Part shown: positions 24,701 to 37,175 of the stretch, piece by piece
Position numbering within the stretch: the stretch's first letter is position 1
How the letters are laid out: each line of letters starts with the position of its first letter
Assembly: GCF_000264905.1 (NCBI RefSeq)
Contig: NW_006763151.1
Location: 678,961-742,960 of the forward strand
DNA: 64,000 nt
Reading direction: 5' to 3'
Source of the DNA: Stereum hirsutum FP-91666 SS1
Taxonomy: Eukaryota > Basidiomycota > Agaricomycetes > Russulales > Stereaceae
The notes under the pieces: model-generated
Databases searched by the model: none
Told to the model about the DNA's origin: nothing
What the model saw: the letters and a program-made list of their open reading frames with translations, nothing else
Translations under genes and position numbers: made by a program

Positions 24701-25050
24701 CTGTTATTGCGCACTCGACTCTGACTGACGTGGTGTGGTTTGAATGCCCCCAGATCACGAATTACGAGCTCGGGATCGTCCTTCCGCTGTACTCAGAGAA
24801 GGATATCGAAGATGTATGTTGTTACGAGCGGCCTGTGAAGAAGTACGCGAAGGGGGAGAGACCTTGGGTACGTTTATCTGTCTTTCATCTGTTACACTCC
24901 CCTTTCCTGTCTTTCTACCTTTCACTCCCTGTCCCTCTTCGTTTCGCACCTTGCTGGACTTTGACCAGACGGACGTGGATGTTGATGCTTATTTCATGGG
25001 TGGCATAGATTCAAGAAGAAAGTGAGGTGTTGATGGCTATGGGGCATTGA
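21705..25050 (+). CDS. TDP1: Tyrosyl-DNA phosphodiesterase 1 (Tdp1)
   Basis: Nuclear phospholipase-D-superfamily enzyme that hydrolyses the bond between topoisomerase I and DNA 3' ends. The model has 12 exons and about 750 residues, phase-consistent: 21705-21727, 21799-22429, 22501-22707, 22774-22782, 22854-22934, 22988-23128, 23219-23449, 23581-23766, 23910-24020, 24160-24636, 24754-24867, 25009-25050. The first HKD motif reads MHMKFFLIFYKSG with the later Asn in ISTANL. The second has LMHSK and YVGSHNFTPSAWG. The family landmarks SSIGTYSTQWINEFY and NYELGIVLPLY are present. Two UIM-like helices lie at the N-terminus (residues about 1-16 and 48-68). About 127 residues of acidic and Lys/Gly-rich low-complexity sequence separate the second His-x-Lys from its Asn. 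Exon 4 is only 9 nt. An alternative last exon from 24,969 would end at 25,025. Confidence 0.92.
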
Positions 25051-26501
25051 GCTCGGAATTCGGGACACAACTCACTGAATACGTTCGACGCATTGGGTCA
25101 GATGTCGATGGTAGACTGTGGATTATGCTCGTTGGAGGAGATTTGGACGTTCGATGGTTCGTGTGCGGTAGTCTGGAATTGAATTTGAGTGATATGTAAT
25201 GGGCCGACGGTTTTGCTGCCGTACGAGTCTGTTTGAGGCTCGAGTTCGACGATACGTACTGGCCATGGGGAACCTTTGAGATGGCATGCACGACGACTCG
25301 GCTTTGAATGTCTCGTTTAAATTTCGAGGGAATTGTAGAAAACCAGCCGGCCGTCCTTCCGTCTCAACTCAAGGAGGTCTACCTCACCCAAGTCATCGTC
25401 GTGCAGCAAGGCCATATCATTATAACTTACATCTTAGAGTACAACGAAACCGTCCATATATATACACCTCCTCGTTCCTACCATCGGGCGACCCCGCCGA
25501 CGAAACAATCGACGGAGTCATACCAAACTGTCTGCAGGTCATTGCATATATAGATAACCGACGCTGCAGGTGGAACCAAGACGAAAATAACCCTCAACGC
25601 TGACGCACTGCACGTCTCCAGACCACACAAGAAAACTTCAACGGACTCGTACGTCCGAGTGATGATTTGACGCGTAGCACGTATGGGTCTGCAGGCCAAG
25701 CTCGGTAATTCGGCGATGAAGATATATGATAATCGAAGGTCTGCAGGTCGGGTCGGGCACGATAAAGGGTGGTCTGCAGGCCAGGTCGGGTATGTCAGTA
25801 CGATAAAGGATGGTCTGCAGGCCAATACGGGCGGCCTGGAGACGCGTCCGGGACTGCGCGGAAGGCGATTGATGACTAGGCGACGTGGCGGGGTGGTCTG
25901 CAGGTCGACCAGAAAGTTTTTCCTTCGTTGCGTTTCATACGGAGCGCTTCGTAAGTTCGGAGAATATGAATGTGATTGTGCGCGACGATGGCAGAGCGTG
26001 AGGAAAGGAATGCACGGTGCATCCGTGGATGTCCGAGCTCCAGAGCGCGTTGAAGAAGATGAGAATGAGAAGTTTGGGAAAGGCAACGGCGCTCGTGGGA
26101 AGCGCTGGGATATAAAGATTCATACTACTACAAAATGCAGAGAAATATCGAGAATAATTGTTACGTTCGCTCGCAATACCATTCACTGGAAACGTCGGGA
26201 GGTAAAGGCGGAGAAGGATGGAGGCGGGGGAGAAGGCGGGGCCGGGATTGGCTGGGAATTGAGCGCAATGTGATAGAGCCGGGCTGTTCCGGTGCCGAGG
26301 TCCGGAGTGATGAGCCGGGGCGGGGTCGCAAAAAGGGACGGCTCTGATTGGGTCGGACGGGGGCTCCGGGGTCCAAATAAGAGGAGAGGGCGTAACTCCG
26401 CCTGTTGCCGAACCTCCCTTTTCTCCATCCTCAACAAGTCGTCCTCCTCGTCGCCGTCGTCGCTCGCAAAGTCGCAGCTGTCGTCGCCGTCGTTTTTGAC
26501 G
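25051..26501. other. Intergenic region upstream of aconitase
   Basis: No gene recognised. It holds the CTGCAGG repeat cluster (listed separately). From about 26,190 to 26,400 there is a GC-rich, purine-biased stretch that leads into the aconitase leader. It probably contains the aconitase promoter. Confidence 0.5.
25532..25904. repeat. Cluster of seven CTGCAGG repeats
   Basis: CTGCAGG occurs at 25,532, 25,564, 25,689, 25,741, 25,774, 25,815 and 25,898, always on the plus strand. Five copies share the longer core GGTCTGCAGG followed by CC or TC, and two neighbouring copies also share a following GGTCGGG and ACGATAAAGG. Spacing varies between about 32 and 125 bp. It reads as a degenerate minisatellite or as a repeated protein-binding site in the region upstream of aconitase. 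Confidence 0.75.
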
Positions 26502-29416
26502 ATGCTCTCCCTTACGCACCGCACGTCGCAGGCATGGCGCTCCGTGCACCATGCGGCCAAGGGCATGGCCACTGTCGCGGAAGGCAGGATTGGCGATACC
26601 AAGGTCCCAATGTCTCTCCTCGAGAAGAACGCGTACATTAACTACCAACGCATCGAAGACAACCTCGTCATCATTCGTGAGCGGTGTGTTTTTCGTATTT
26701 TTGTCGTCGTAGTTCAGGCCTGATGCGAGTAAGTACAGGTTACAACGGCCACTCACGCTTTCCGAGAAGATCCTTTACGGTCATCTTGATGACCCTCACA
26801 ATCAGGACATCGCCCGTGGCGTCAGCTACCTCAAGCTCCGGCCAGACGTGCGTTATTCCAATCATTTTCCGGTTGACGTCGATGCTGACGAACGCGTTCA
26901 CAGCGAGTGGCTTGCCAGGATGCTACTGCCCAGGTGCGTTATCTGCGTTGACCTCATCTTCTCCAAACGTTCTCGTGAGCGCATCTCTGACGTCACTCCG
27001 TTTGTATTACATTACAGATGGCTCTGCTTCAATTTATGTCTGCTGGTATGGACACGGCAGCCGTCCCCACCACCGTCCACTGCGACCACTTGATTGAGGC
27101 CCAGATCGGCGGTGTGAAGGATTTGGCACGTGCGATTGACATCAACAAGGAGGTCTACGACTTCTTGGCTACCGCTACTGCCAAGGTACGTGTTTCGACA
27201 GCACATCCTCCGTCCTCCGACATTTGTCCCATTCCCATCGCTTTCGACCCGTTTATACTCATGCTTCTTACCTCGCAGTACGGCCTCGGTTTCTGGAAAC
27301 CCGGCTCCGGTATCATTCATCAAATTATCCTCGAAAACTACGCTTTCCCCGGTGGTCTTATGATCGGTACCGACTCGCATACTCCCAACGCTGGTGGTCT
27401 CGGTATGATCGCTTGCGGTGTCGGTGGTGCCGACGCCGTCGACGTTATGGCTGGCATTCCTTGGGAGCTCAAGTGCCCCAAGGTCATCGGTGTTAATCTC
27501 ACGGGCAAGATCGGCGGCTGGACTACTCCCAAGGACGTCATCCTCAAGGTCGCTGGTATCCTTACGGTCAAGGGCGGTACTGGTGCTATCGTCGAGTACA
27601 CCGGTCCTGGTGTCGAATCTCTTTCTTGCACGGGTATGGCCACGATCTGTAACATGGGTGCCGAGATTGGTGCGACGACTTCGATGTTCCCCTTCAACCA
27701 CCGTATGGTCGACTATCTCCAGGCTACTAAGCGCGGTGACATCGCTGCTTACGCTCAACGGTTCGCACACAACTTGAAGGCCGACGAAAATGCTGAGTAC
27801 GACCAGGTCGTCGAAATCGTACGTCCCGTCCCCTGCATCGCTCGTAAGTCGTATTGACTAACTTACTGTTCGTCCCTTAGAACCTCTCCGAGCTCGAGCC
27901 CCACATCAACGGTCCTTTCACTCCCGACTTGGCTACCCCCATCTCCAAGTTCAAGGAGGAAGTCATCAAGAACAACTGGCCCCAGGAGCTCAAGGTTGCC
28001 CTCATCGGTTCGTGCACCAACTCATCCTACGAAGACATGTCCCGCTCCGCTTCGATCGCCCGTGAGGCCGCCTCGCACGGTCTCGAGACCAAGTCCAAGT
28101 TCACTATCACCCCCGGTTCCGAGCAGGTTCGTGCCACCATCGAACGTGACGGTCAGATCGCCGCCTTTGAGGAGACCGGCGGTCTTGTCCTCGCCAACGC
28201 TTGCGGTCCTTGTATCGGTCAATGGGACAGGAGGGACGTGAAGAAGGGAGAGGCTAACTCTAGTGCGTCTCTTTCACGTGTTATCGCGTTTGGCTCTTGA
28301 CTTATGTTTCGTGCTCGATAGTCATCACTTCGTACAACCGTAACTTCACTGGCCGTAACGACGCTAACCCCGCCACGCACGCCTTCGTCGCCTCCCCGGA
28401 CATCGTCACCGCCTTCGCCTTCGCCGGCGACCTGACCTTCAACCCTCTCACCGACTCCCTCAAGGGAACCGACGGCAAGGAATTCAAGTTCTCCGACCCA
28501 TCCGGCTACGAGCTTCCCCCTAAGGGCTACGACCCCGGAGAAAACACCTTCCAACCCCCTCCCGCCGACCGTGCTTCAGTCCAAGTCGCCGTTGACCCCA
28601 AGTCTGACCGTCTCCAGCTCCTTTCGCCTTTCGCGCCATGGGACGGGAAGACGCCCACGGATTTGCCGATTCTGATCAAGGTGAAGGGGAAGTGCACCAC
28701 TGATCATATCTCGGCTGGTGGGCCCTGGTTGAAGTACCGTGGTCATCTCCAGAACATCTCCCGTACGTCTCCTCTTTCCTCTATTATCGTCTTCTTCGTA
28801 CGATGACTGATCGTTTGACCAATTGTCGTTCAGAAAACTGTCTCATCGGTGCTATCAACGAGGAGAACGGCGAGGCGAACAAGATCAAGAACCAGTTCAC
28901 CGGCGAATACGGAGGCGTCCCGCAAGTCGCTGCCCAATACCGTGACCAAGGCATCAAATGGGTCGTCATCGGTGACCACAACTACGGTGAAGGTTCCTCC
29001 CGTGAGCACGCCGCACTCGAACCTCGCTTCCTCGGCGGTCTCGCCATCATCGTCCGCTCGTTCGCGCGTATCCACGAGACGAACTTGAAGAAGCAGGGCA
29101 TGCTCGCGCTCACTTTCGCGAACCCTGATGATTATGAGAAAGTGAGGCCGAGCGATAAGGTGACGATTGAGGGCTTGGAGAGTTTCGCGCCTGGACGGAA
29201 TTTGACGATGGTGTTGAAGAGGGAGGATGGGAGTACGGAGAAGATCGAGCTTGCGCATTCGTTCAATGAGGGACAGATCGAGTGGTTTAAGGCGGGGAGC
29301 GCGTTGAACTTGGTACGTCCCTCTTCTTATACTTAGACTCGATGAGGGTGGATGAGGACGGCGTGCTGATCGTCTGTTCGTTCGTATAGATGGCTGCTAA
29401 GGCCAAGGGCAACTAA
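26502..29416 (+). CDS. ACO1: Aconitate hydratase, mitochondrial
   Basis: Converts citrate to isocitrate in the mitochondrial TCA cycle. The model has nine exons and 785 residues, phase-consistent: 26502-26683, 26739-26847, 26904-26933, 27018-27185, 27279-27818, 27881-28262, 28322-28762, 28834-29312, 29390-29416. The N-terminus has the look of a mitochondrial presequence: Arg, Ser, Thr and His, with no acidic residue in the first 20. All three cluster cysteines are visible, one before VGGADAVD and two in [11 protein letters not shown], with [11 protein letters not shown] for the conserved loop. [13 protein letters not shown] and [16 protein letters not shown] (swivel domain) are intact. Length matches the mitochondrial family. 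The last coding exon is only nine codons including the stop. Confidence 0.97.
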
Positions 29417-30124
29417 GCGCCTCGGCTTTGGATCACTTTTCCCAGTCCACTCGTTCTCGTTGTTTGTCATCGTCATCGTCGTCGTCGTCGGGTTTCTGCC
29501 TCTTACTCTCTCATGACTTTTACACTCTCGTTCCGCTTGTTTTCATCGCTTGTCTTTTTCTTCTTCTTCTTTCTTTTCTTTTCTTTATCTGTCTCCCGTC
29601 TCTCTACCTCTTCTATTCTCCTCAGTTTCTCTTCGAGTCTGAATTCGACACTGAGATATTACTGATCGCCCTCCGTCATTGTACATCGTGGTCGCCATTC
29701 CGTGTTGGTGGCCCGTCGTGGTGGGCCGTCGAGATCGTCGTCGTTACGTGTACGTACCTACAGTTTCTACAGACATACATACATACAAACGGACGAAAAA
29801 GGAAATGCGAATATGCGAAATCGTGTGTGGGCGTGTGCGTGTCTACTGATTCCTGGGGGATGGATGGTGGACCGTGGTGGGAGGGTGGTCAGCGAAGTAT
29901 TCAGAGGGCGGGCGTATTTAAGTTGTGAGTCGTAGTAAGTATAGGACTTGATAGTATGGGTGTGGCCTTTCGCTTGGGACTTTGAGAGATGATTTGAGAG
30001 CGGATTTGTCTAGACGCGGTCGTTTGCGTGGGAAAAGACCTCGACAGACGACTCGGATGAACTTGAACAGAAGATTTCGCTCATTCTCGTGCTGGACTAT
30101 CGTTCCTCTTCTCCGTTCATCACC
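29417..30124. other. Aconitase 3' region and intergenic DNA
   Basis: No gene recognised. Directly after the aconitase stop comes a CT-rich run (about 29,430-29,640) typical of a 3' UTR in this genome. A short ACAT run lies near 29,775. Confidence 0.5.
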
Positions 30125-33100
30125 ATGTCCATGTCGCTTTCTCCTATCGCTCGTACCGAAGTCCGCTCAAAGCTCGCACAAATTCCAATTAAACGACCGC
30201 GTCTCGAACGACAAGCGAATGAGTCGTTGCTCGAAGAAATACAGGCAGACTGCCTCGGGGAGCCTTGGACGAAGACGCCTTCGCATCAACTCTCGGACGA
30301 CCAACTACAGATCGTCCTGCGTATAATCATTGAATCTGTCTCGATACACCGCAGTTGGTATGAAAATTCGGACCGGCCGGATATTCTACAGGAAGCATAC
30401 GCTGCTGAGCCGACGATCAAGAGGTGCATACAAGAGTGTTGGATGGACGGTGACTTCTCGAGGGTTAGACATGCAGGTTACTATTATTTCATAGTTCACC
30501 TTCAATTCTTCTCATGGTAACTTGATATAAATTTGCTCATAATATACGGACACCAGCTTTCTTGCGTAGACCAACACCGAGCGAAACAGCGTTGCGTTCA
30601 CGAGACACGGCGATGCTAATGAGTAAATCCTTTAAAGATCTACTTCTTGTGTTCCTAAGTATATAAAAGAATCTTACGATTGCATATTAGCGGGTAAGGG
30701 CATGATACTTCATACAAGCATGTCTTCTGGTTTGTGTCCTGATTGATCATCCACTCAGCCTGGACGGCTCCCTATCAGGGCGATAGCCACAAGCAGCTCT
30801 ACGAGACAATCTGCGGGATGCCGAAATCGACAGCTGCCTGCTCCCATATGCTTCGGGTCATTCAGAGTCACGGGAGTGGTAAGTCGAGGATGGTGGACGA
30901 GATGGCGGAGCTCGTGTTTACTATCCCTGTGAATCTGCAGAACGACCGTTACGATGAAATCGGTAATGCTTATTCCATTGCTCACCATGAACGCAATGCA
31001 GAAGTTGACCGTGTTGTCTTCTCTTTGTCATAGGCCCCCATTATCCCCCGCCCGATAAATCGATCCGCGACGTGCTCCTCCAGACCTTCGAGGAGCCGAC
31101 TCGCCAGCAAATACGATATCACACGTTCTTTGGTTCGCTCTTCGCTGCCACGAAGAGCGAAATCGATAGGATAGTCGCAGAGAAGCCTGAGATGACCTAT
31201 ACCGAGCTAACGCATCGGTGGAGGATGTATCTGCGGGCTGAGTGTGCCAGTGGACGTGATGAGTTTTATGAGAGAGTGGTGAGAGATATGAAGGTAGGCC
31301 TTCCGTCTTTTATGAGATAGGCTCAAACTGTCTGAATCATGGAACGCCACCAATAGCTCGAAGAAGAATCCCTGTCGCGTGAGGCAGTGGAAGAGGTTTG
31401 GGTCGTTCCATGTGATGTCTTAATTATGCTTGCGCTCATCGAAAGGGCGATATTTACATAGGCAGCCAAAAGGACTGAGTCGTCTGGCGAAGACTGTATT
31501 CGAAGACAGGTGCCCGTTCGCTTCATTGGAATAGTCTTCGACTTGACGCTGATGAAATATTTTTGTGTTGTAAATCCTTCCTCACGTCCTTCAGGAGGAA
31601 AACAAGTCAGCAGATGAGGTGCGTGATAAGTTGCTTGACTGATTATCTAAAACGTTTATTCTGACAAGCACATCCCAAACCAGCTGCAACTCGACCTTAC
31701 TTACTACCGCACAACAGATCATCTGGATAACCTACTCGAGTCACTCAGATCAGTTCGCGACGACACGAAGCCGAAACGCTCCGTCGATTTTATCATCTCC
31801 TTTGACGAATCTCAGGAACTATCTCGAAGACAAATCGATTCCAGTCCTCCAAAGTCTCTTTACGACGTCCTCTGCTCCGTCTTGAACATCTACGTCCATA
31901 CGCCGTTCTTCATCCTGTTTTTGTCCAGTGTGCCCCACGTCTCTCGGAAAGCCCAGCCTTCGGGTGGTCGACTGTTTAGTTCAGCTCGTTGGGTTCCGCA
32001 CGTATCACTTCATGCACCAATTCTCAAGATGCCGTTCGATTGTTCTCCCCGTCTTCCCATCGCACCGAGGGAGCACACCCTACAAGAGATTTCGAGAATC
32101 GAATTCATGGCACAGTTTGGCCGCGCGATGTGAGCTTTGTTCGGCGCTTACGCGTCCATCGCCACTAACGTCCTCTCTTCAGCTTTTGGGCGATGCTACA
32201 CGGTCGAACAGGCCAGGAACTGAACGATATGTCTACTAGAGTAATCAATCTCGCCCGTTCAATGTTACTGGGCCTGCCGGGATATCGTCCAAGGACCGCA
32301 CGACTGGCCGTCGTCGATGTTCGGCTCTGCCTCGAATACAGCCGCCAGAATAGTCAGCTTGCTCTTGAAACCCAGGGTGAATTGGTCATGCACCACATGC
32401 GAACGATCGATTCATACCCGGAACATCAACTTTGGTTCTTATCGGGTTTTGCGAGCGAGCCCATCGTTGCTGAGGTGTGTCCTATACAGCCCTTACCCAC
32501 GCGAAGCTGGTTTTCATCATACCGGCATAGGCTGCAACTCGAGAACTGAACGATTGGAGACAGTCGGAAAGTGCGGTTCTGATCAATGTTCTGGACGAAT
32601 ATATGGGGTCAGGCATTTTGGATGCCGGTGAGCGGACTAGGCTCGTAGCTCGAGCTCTGATCACTGAGGCCTACGATCGGGCAACTCTACGATGCAAGAA
32701 GACCAACGATTCGACCTTGGCTTCCGGTTGTGGAGTCATCGACTTCGTGGAAGAGCTCTACAAAGAACATCGTGAAATCACCGAATCCTTCCCTGACAAT
32801 ATCCAAAGCGGGACTCCCTTCCGAGAGGCATTCCAGCACGCTCGACTTCGCATCACGCACTGGGTTCGCGTCAAGGACGGGCATGAGCTGAACACAGAGA
32901 GGATGGCGGCGGCGTTCATCCGAGGCTTTGCATTTATCTGCAGCTGTGGTTCCGACGACCCATTCGTCGACCTCGTCGCTCCGGTTTTGCTCTGGGATGT
33001 GAAGATTGGAGAATATGCGATGTCGGCCATTTTCTGGACGGTCAAGCCTCGGAAGACGAGTGAAAGTCGCCAGATCTCAGTCGAAGACTTTGGGTTTTTC

Positions 33101-33631
33101 CCTTCCCTCTGGAAGGCTGATTCGCCGACGGGTTCGACTTCGACGGAGGATAAGGCCAAGCGTCCGTATATCACCATCGTTATGGACCTCTCAAGTCCTC
33201 AGTCACTCGTCACCGACAAAGCAAGGAACGCCACCGAATCACCAGTGTCTATACCTCCAACGTCCGCCGTTCGGGACACCGTGTTTCAGCCAGGCGGGAG
33301 GGCCTCGCCTGTAAAACCCTCAGCGACAACTCTGCCAGCAACGGAAACTGGCCACCCTCGCTACGCAATATGCACATTAGGCTGCTCCGATACGGTCTTC
33401 GCCATTATCGACCCGGTGCATCGGGAAACGTACGAGCGAATACTCCACCAGGACAACTCCGAACTTGAAGAGCCCATCGAACCTCCATGCACGAGCGAGA
33501 GGCCAACTAGTCTTGTGGACGCAAAGCCAGCTTGGTCTGTTCAGTGGGAGGGTTCTGCGTGGTATGATAGTCCGGTTTTGAACAAGCGTTCGATCGTAGA
33601 AGCAGGGAAGGTAGAGAGCAATGTATTGTAG
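30125..33631 (+). CDS. P-loop NTPase, Crinkler-associated type, possible nuclease-like C-terminus
   Basis: A 10-exon, phase-consistent model of about 949 residues: 30125-30476, 30557-30658, 30759-30962, 31034-31293, 31357-31395, 31462-31509, 31595-31618, 31669-32129, 32183-32474, 32564-33631. A Walker-A-like loop (QSHGSGKSRMVDE, with the usual first Gly replaced) lies near residue 190 and a Walker B (FIISFDES) further on, followed by EFMAQFGRAIFWAML. This order matches a large agaricomycete family that I recall as annotated near or within Crinkler/CR-type proteins. The N-terminal Crinkler header is not visible. The C-terminal third contains DLVAPV and, about 20 residues later, FWTVKPRK. This resembles the D...x-V-K core of PD-(D/E)xK nuclease folds but with Thr where Glu or Gln is expected. 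The role is unknown; the NTPase call is firm and the nuclease idea is inference. Confidence 0.75.
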
Positions 33632-33783
33632 ACCTGGCTTTCTGCAGAATATGGGGAGGACGGGCACTGTAGACGTCTCTGAACTGTTGTTCCATCTGTA
33701 TTATAAATATGGATTGGTTAATATGGAATGGCATACACATTCCATCCCAACGTTTCATAGAACGGGTACCAACAGAGCGACAC

Positions 33784-36083
33784 TCAAATCGAATCAACAA
33801 AAGCTCTTACATCCCGCCTGAGCCTCCTCACCTCTTTCACCATGCCCTCGACGTCTTCGGCTTGCTTGAGCTTCGCATGCAGAAGGTCGGTGGCTGTTGT
33901 TTGAGCTGTAAGGACCGAGTCGTTCGTTGCGTCTAATGTGATCGGAGTCAGGTTCAGGATAAAGGAGAGCGGGGGAAGGATGTTAAGGATGTGATGGGAA
34001 GGAAGGTAGCATACTGATTAATTGATGGCGGTCTGATGGGTCAACACTAGTAGAGGAAGGGAGAGGAAGCGTAATCCTTGACGCGAAGGTTCGTGTGCGG
34101 TGGTCTGTGAGAATCAGATAACGGTCAACGTCGTCTATCCGCGAAGGAGGATACAAGAAAGCGAGGCTCACCTCGTTCCAACATCTCCTCTACCCTGCTG
34201 ACTATCTGTTGTCGTCCCTTGACACCCAAGACCGTCTCCAATTTCGCGACGGTCTCTCCTTTGCTTTCTCTCTTTGTGGATGAAGCGCTTCGAAGGAGGC
34301 CCTGCGAGCGAAGGATGTCTTCGACGAGTCGGTTGACGTAGGCCTGAGTTGAAGTACTGGCAGCATTCGTGGGATCGGGCATAATCATCCCATCGTTTGA
34401 AGAGACTCGAGCTTGCGTTTGAAGGGAGGAGTGCAGTTCCGGAGCAGTATGATGAATAGCCTTCGAGATCTGCGGTAGACATGACGATTATTCAGAAGTT
34501 TGAGCGTCAAAGGCTGTGAGTGACTGGGCCACGTACCATATCTATATGAGACAGACAGCCTTGTCCTAAAGCTGTGGCCCCGTTCGCGAGATGCTGAAGG
34601 TTTTGCTCCTTCTGATGCTGTATAGCATTTAGAAGTCAATTGGTACTCTCATATGAGTAGACCATTGTTGTGTAAAGGTGCCACGTACGAGACGAGCTAT
34701 TATATCCTCTACCGAACTTTGGATACTATGCGTCGATTCCGGTTGCTTCGGGTTGTGTTGCATGACTATTGATGGGGATGGTCGGCGGTACACCAATTTT
34801 TTGTAGGCCCGACGCTCAGCCTCGGCTGATAATTTGGCACTGACGGGGCGGGTCAGCATAAATTGTAATCCTGTCGGCAGGAATCAGAACTTAGTACGTA
34901 CCACCACTCAACCGCTCGGTCATCGTCGACTGTGACGTGAAGAGCGTTCGCTATCGACTCCTGGAGACGGCGTTGTTGGTCTCGTACTGAGCGGGCATCG
35001 TACGCGACGAGCGAGCGAGCGATGCGACTGTGGGTACTGTGGTAGATATGTAATTGCTTGACAGGATATCGAATTAGACTAAGGTCATGGAAGAGTGGAT
35101 GCGTCGCTACATACTGTAAGAGTGTCCCGAGTCAAGGAAATGGGCTGAGATTTGCCTTGTGAGGAAGCTGGGTTGGAAGAAGCGAGAGAATCAACCGGAT
35201 GGTACACCGCATTCTGGTGTGAATGGCCCCATTAGACGCATGTCGTACGAGTGGGAGGTGGTCTAGGCGAATTTGACTTACCTCGGTCGACTGTGCTCCC
35301 CTACAAAGACAAGATAGTATCCGAATCAGTAAAAGTAACCTGAAAGATCCCTGGGGAGGAGTTCTCTACCTTAGTCTCTGTAACAAGAGGTCAATCTCCT
35401 TCATTCTTGTTATCCGAATCTCCTCCTTCTTTTTCAGTGTCTCAAGCAGAAGAAGCACACGCCGTCGTCGCCCCAGCTCAGATTTCAAGTCATCTAGTTC
35501 TCGCTCTAAAAACGCAGCACATAAATAAGATATCTCAAATCAATGGCCGTTAATAGGTCACGTACGAGAAGCAAGGAGGTCAACGAGTTGCTCATCCAGT
35601 GCCTTTTGTTGATCAGCTGCAGTCCTTCTCGCAGCCATCAGATGATAGTCGGCTTTGTTGTACTCGGACCACGTCGGATCTATTTCTGCAAGGAGGTGTC
35701 TTTGTGTCTTCGCGTGACGAACTCTTCATCGACCAGGATGAGTATGTCAGTATCTCGGTAAACAATATCGGTGGCGCGGAGCGTCGATGCCCTGTGCACT
35801 ATGGAGTTATTGTCCCCCACCTTTCGATCCGTGCCCTGACATTTTTAGATCCATCACGCCCTCTGAGGCGCTCAGCTATCAAGGCGAGATTATGAACGAG
35901 AGAGGGAGAATCCCTGCGCAATTGCTTCAATTCATCGAGTGTTATCTGCGGAGCACCTAGTTTAACAAGCTCTTCGAGCACAGAACGCACGTCTGAGTCG
36001 ATGTCAGTGACACGGGGCTCGCCGAATGTGGCATCTCGTACAGACTGTTTGACTTTGGCGTGCTGATGATGGTGAGGTGGCAT
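33784..36083 (-). CDS. Coiled-coil protein, unrecognised family
   Basis: A multi-exon minus-strand gene of about 535 residues. Clear exons include 36083-35821 and 35723-35566, with about nine more down to the stop at 33,784; all junctions I checked keep one frame. The sequence is dominated by long charged amphipathic helices such as ELGRRRRVLLLLETLKKKEE, HSRIARSLVAYDARSVRDQQ and AKLKQAEDVEGMVKEVRRL. No enzyme motif is visible. The make-up would fit a structural or cytoskeletal factor (for example a kinetochore- or augmin-type subunit), but I do not recognise it and this is a guess. It converges on the P-loop gene (152 bp between stops) and is divergent from the small gene at 36,330. The acceptor of exon 2 (AAG) is atypical. 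Confidence 0.75.
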
Positions 36084-36329
36084 ATGTCTGGCGAGAGTCG
36101 GATACCCCACTCAGAGAAAGACAAGTGGCGGGAAGAAAGAACAAGGTTTGAACAAGGTGGCGGCGCCTCCATGCCGCGTTGACGCGTCGGCAATGGCCAT
36201 TGGCCAATCAAAGCCAAACAGCGGGACAAAGCGGAAATTGAAATGACCGTGTCTTTCTTTTGTTAGATTCTTTCCTTGCTTGTCCTTACGAAGTTCGATA
36301 ACCAGTGCCCACTCTAAAATCTACATAAA

Positions 36330-36983
36330 ATGGATGGAGTATACTCCTCCGGCCAGGCTAGTTCTGTGCCGTATTTTAAGTTGCCGTCAAACTAAGTACT
36401 TATCTGACAAGCTTCAGGAGTCCGAGCTTGCTGCCCGCCGAGCCGATTACGACCGGAGAATGAACGGAATGGTAGAGCTGGGAGGAGGAAAAGTCGCAGT
36501 CTACGGCGTATGTTCTCTTTCCCAATAGTAAGTAATTCTCACATAAGGATGCAATGTTTCGTACTGCAGGCCAAACCCCGCCCAGGTGAAGCAGGCGTCA
36601 GGATCACACAGGTCCCCGCCGCCCATCCACAGGAGTCACTCGCTATAAGATTCTTCGATGGCGGACTCGCACTGCGAGGCCAGTACATGTTCGACCTCTT
36701 CGACCTCCGTTCCAAAACAGCTCTTAACATGCCCGACGGGCTCGTATTCTACCCGCACTTCCGCCCCGGCCAGGTTCCTTTCCTTGGCCATGTCATGTCG
36801 TGGGAAGAGGCGGGCAGGATGGCAAAGAGCGACATTCCGGCGGGAGAGGAGCGTTTCAGTCTTCCGGAGGGGGTGGTTGTCGAGTTGAGGCGTCCGGGCA
36901 TGCCTCCGTTCTACTTCGAGGTCCCGGTTAGAGAGGTAGTCTCTTCCGTGAATCCTGCCACTTCCATTCCCTTCTCCATGTGA
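36330..36983 (+). CDS. Small conserved-looking protein, unknown function
   Basis: The proposed model has three exons (36330-36365, 36418-36507, 36570-36983) and encodes about 179 residues. Intron 1 is 52 bp with a CTGAC branch-like site. The body reads as an ordered beta-rich domain (ESLAIRFFDGGLALRGQYMF, PHFRPGQVPFLGHVMSW, LPEGVVVELRRPGMPPFYFE). I do not recognise the family. A start at 36,334 in another frame, reading straight through to exon 2, is also open, so the first exon is uncertain. It shares a 246-bp divergent promoter with the coiled-coil gene and converges on the importin gene. Confidence 0.6.
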
Positions 36984-37175
36984 GGCCATCTTCGAATCTA
37001 TCATATCCACCTTTTTACGTTCATACACGTTGTCGTTCTCTAATTCTGTGATTTTTGTCTCTGCCCATTGTTGTTCGAATTCTCTAATATATTCTCACGA
37101 CTGACACCCTCCCCTCGCGAGACTTATGCCAAAGTCGCAAGGGAAAGGACAGTCACTGGTACGTCATGCAGAAAA

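Noticed and set aside
27012..27770. 252-codon minus-strand frame opposite aconitase
   Set aside because: Shadow of the highly codon-biased aconitase exons on the other strand.
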